Shown here: positions 14,021-14,231 of the stretch, in pieces
Numbering within the stretch: the first letter of the stretch is position 1
Layout of the letters: every line of letters starts with the position of its first letter
From: JBGSYN01 sp041750975
GTDB lineage: Bacteria; Pseudomonadota; Alphaproteobacteria; Geminicoccales; Geminicoccaceae
Length of the DNA: 14,231 nt
Reading direction: 5' to 3'
NCBI GenBank assembly: GCA_041750975.1
Contig: JBGSYN010000014.1
Span: forward strand, 1 to 14,231
Made by a program: the position numbers and the translations under genes
Notes under the pieces: generated by a model
Seen by the model: the letters and a program-made list of their open reading frames with translations, nothing else
What the model was told of the DNA's origin: nothing
Databases searched by the model: none

Positions 14021-14231
14021 ATCCCAACGATAGCGTTCGATGATGTCCGGATCGAGCTCGATGCCAAGACCCGGTCCCCTGGGCACCTCGATCCGGCCGT
14101 CTGTCGGCCGCAGCGGATCGAGCAACAGGTCCGTCCTAAGCGGATTGTTTGTAACGTTGTATTCGAGATAGGGGCAGTCCCGGAGTGTGGCGATCACCTG
14201 CAGCGTCGCCGCGACCAGGATATCGGTCGAC
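14009..14231 (-). CDS. Enolase-superfamily (mandelate racemase/muconate-lactonizing-like) enzyme, C-terminal fragment
   Basis: Only the last 73 codons are in the window; the gene runs off the right edge, and the frame is open to the last full codon. The visible part, with ILVAATLQVIATLRDCPYLEYN, LLDPLRPTDGRIEVPRGPGLGIELD and a terminal IIERYRWDGVA, is the characteristic C-terminal end of mandelate racemase/dehydratase-type enolase-superfamily proteins: the final barrel segment followed by the capping-domain strand GRIEVPxxPGLGIELD. These enzymes abstract a proton alpha to a carboxylate using Mg2+, catalysing racemisation, cycloisomerisation or sugar-acid dehydration. The catalytic Lys/His and metal ligands lie outside the window, so the subgroup cannot be named. 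It is the first of the three visible minus-strand genes and probably shares their promoter, which is outside the window. Confidence 0.85.
   Translation of the reverse strand, partial: STDILVAATLQVIATLRDCPYLEYNVTNNPLRTDLLLDPLRPTDGRIEVPRGPGLGIELDPDIIERYRWDGVA

Overview
The window is gene-dense, GC-rich bacterial chromosome. Codon use is strongly GC3-biased, genes are packed in overlapping operons, and the protein types (NitT/TauT-type ABC transporter, LacI regulator, SDR, full-length MprF/LpiA, cyanuric acid hydrolase/barbiturase-type enzyme) suggest an alphaproteobacterium, probably Hyphomicrobiales (Rhizobiales) or a relative. This assignment is an inference from style and gene content; no rRNA or other marker is present. 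No tRNA, rRNA, CRISPR array, insertion sequence or phage gene was recognised, and no stretch above 300 bp lacks a gene.

Left block (2-9213, + strand): nine co-directional genes that look like one catabolic operon. In order: an SDR oxidoreductase cut by the window edge, a LacI-family regulator, a double NTF2/SnoaL-like protein, a bicupin, a MetE-C-terminal-like zinc methyltransferase, then a Tat-exported substrate-binding protein, permease and ATPase of a NitT/TauT-type importer, and a TrzN/AtzB/SAH-deaminase-like amidohydrolase. Junctions are tight (overlaps of 1-7 bp or gaps of 5-13 bp) except for 119 bp before the binding protein. The simplest reading is uptake of a small organic, probably nitrogen-containing and possibly methylated, compound; hydrolytic removal of a ring substituent by the amidohydrolase; methyl-group transfer by the MetE-like enzyme; and further conversion by the SDR, cupin and NTF2-fold proteins under LacI control. 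The substrate cannot be read from the sequence.

Middle (9412-12015, + strand): mprF, a two-domain aminoacyl-phosphatidylglycerol synthase/flippase, apparently its own unit and unrelated to catabolism. It has a weak start (TTG, no Shine-Dalgarno) and no acvB/atvA partner gene follows it.

Right block (12044-14231, - strand, convergent with mprF): the C-terminus of an enolase-superfamily (mandelate racemase-like) enzyme, a xylose-isomerase-like TIM-barrel protein, and a ring-opening amidohydrolase of the cyanuric acid hydrolase/barbiturase family. The last gene has a clear one-base frameshift near 12300-12312: the N-terminal 287 residues and the C-terminal 84 residues both match the family but lie in different frames. 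It is therefore a pseudogene or a sequencing error. Two hydrolases of kinds known from s-triazine/pyrimidine breakdown within 5 kb make this look like an N-heterocycle catabolic region, and the combination with MetE-like, cupin and NTF2 genes is not one I recognise.
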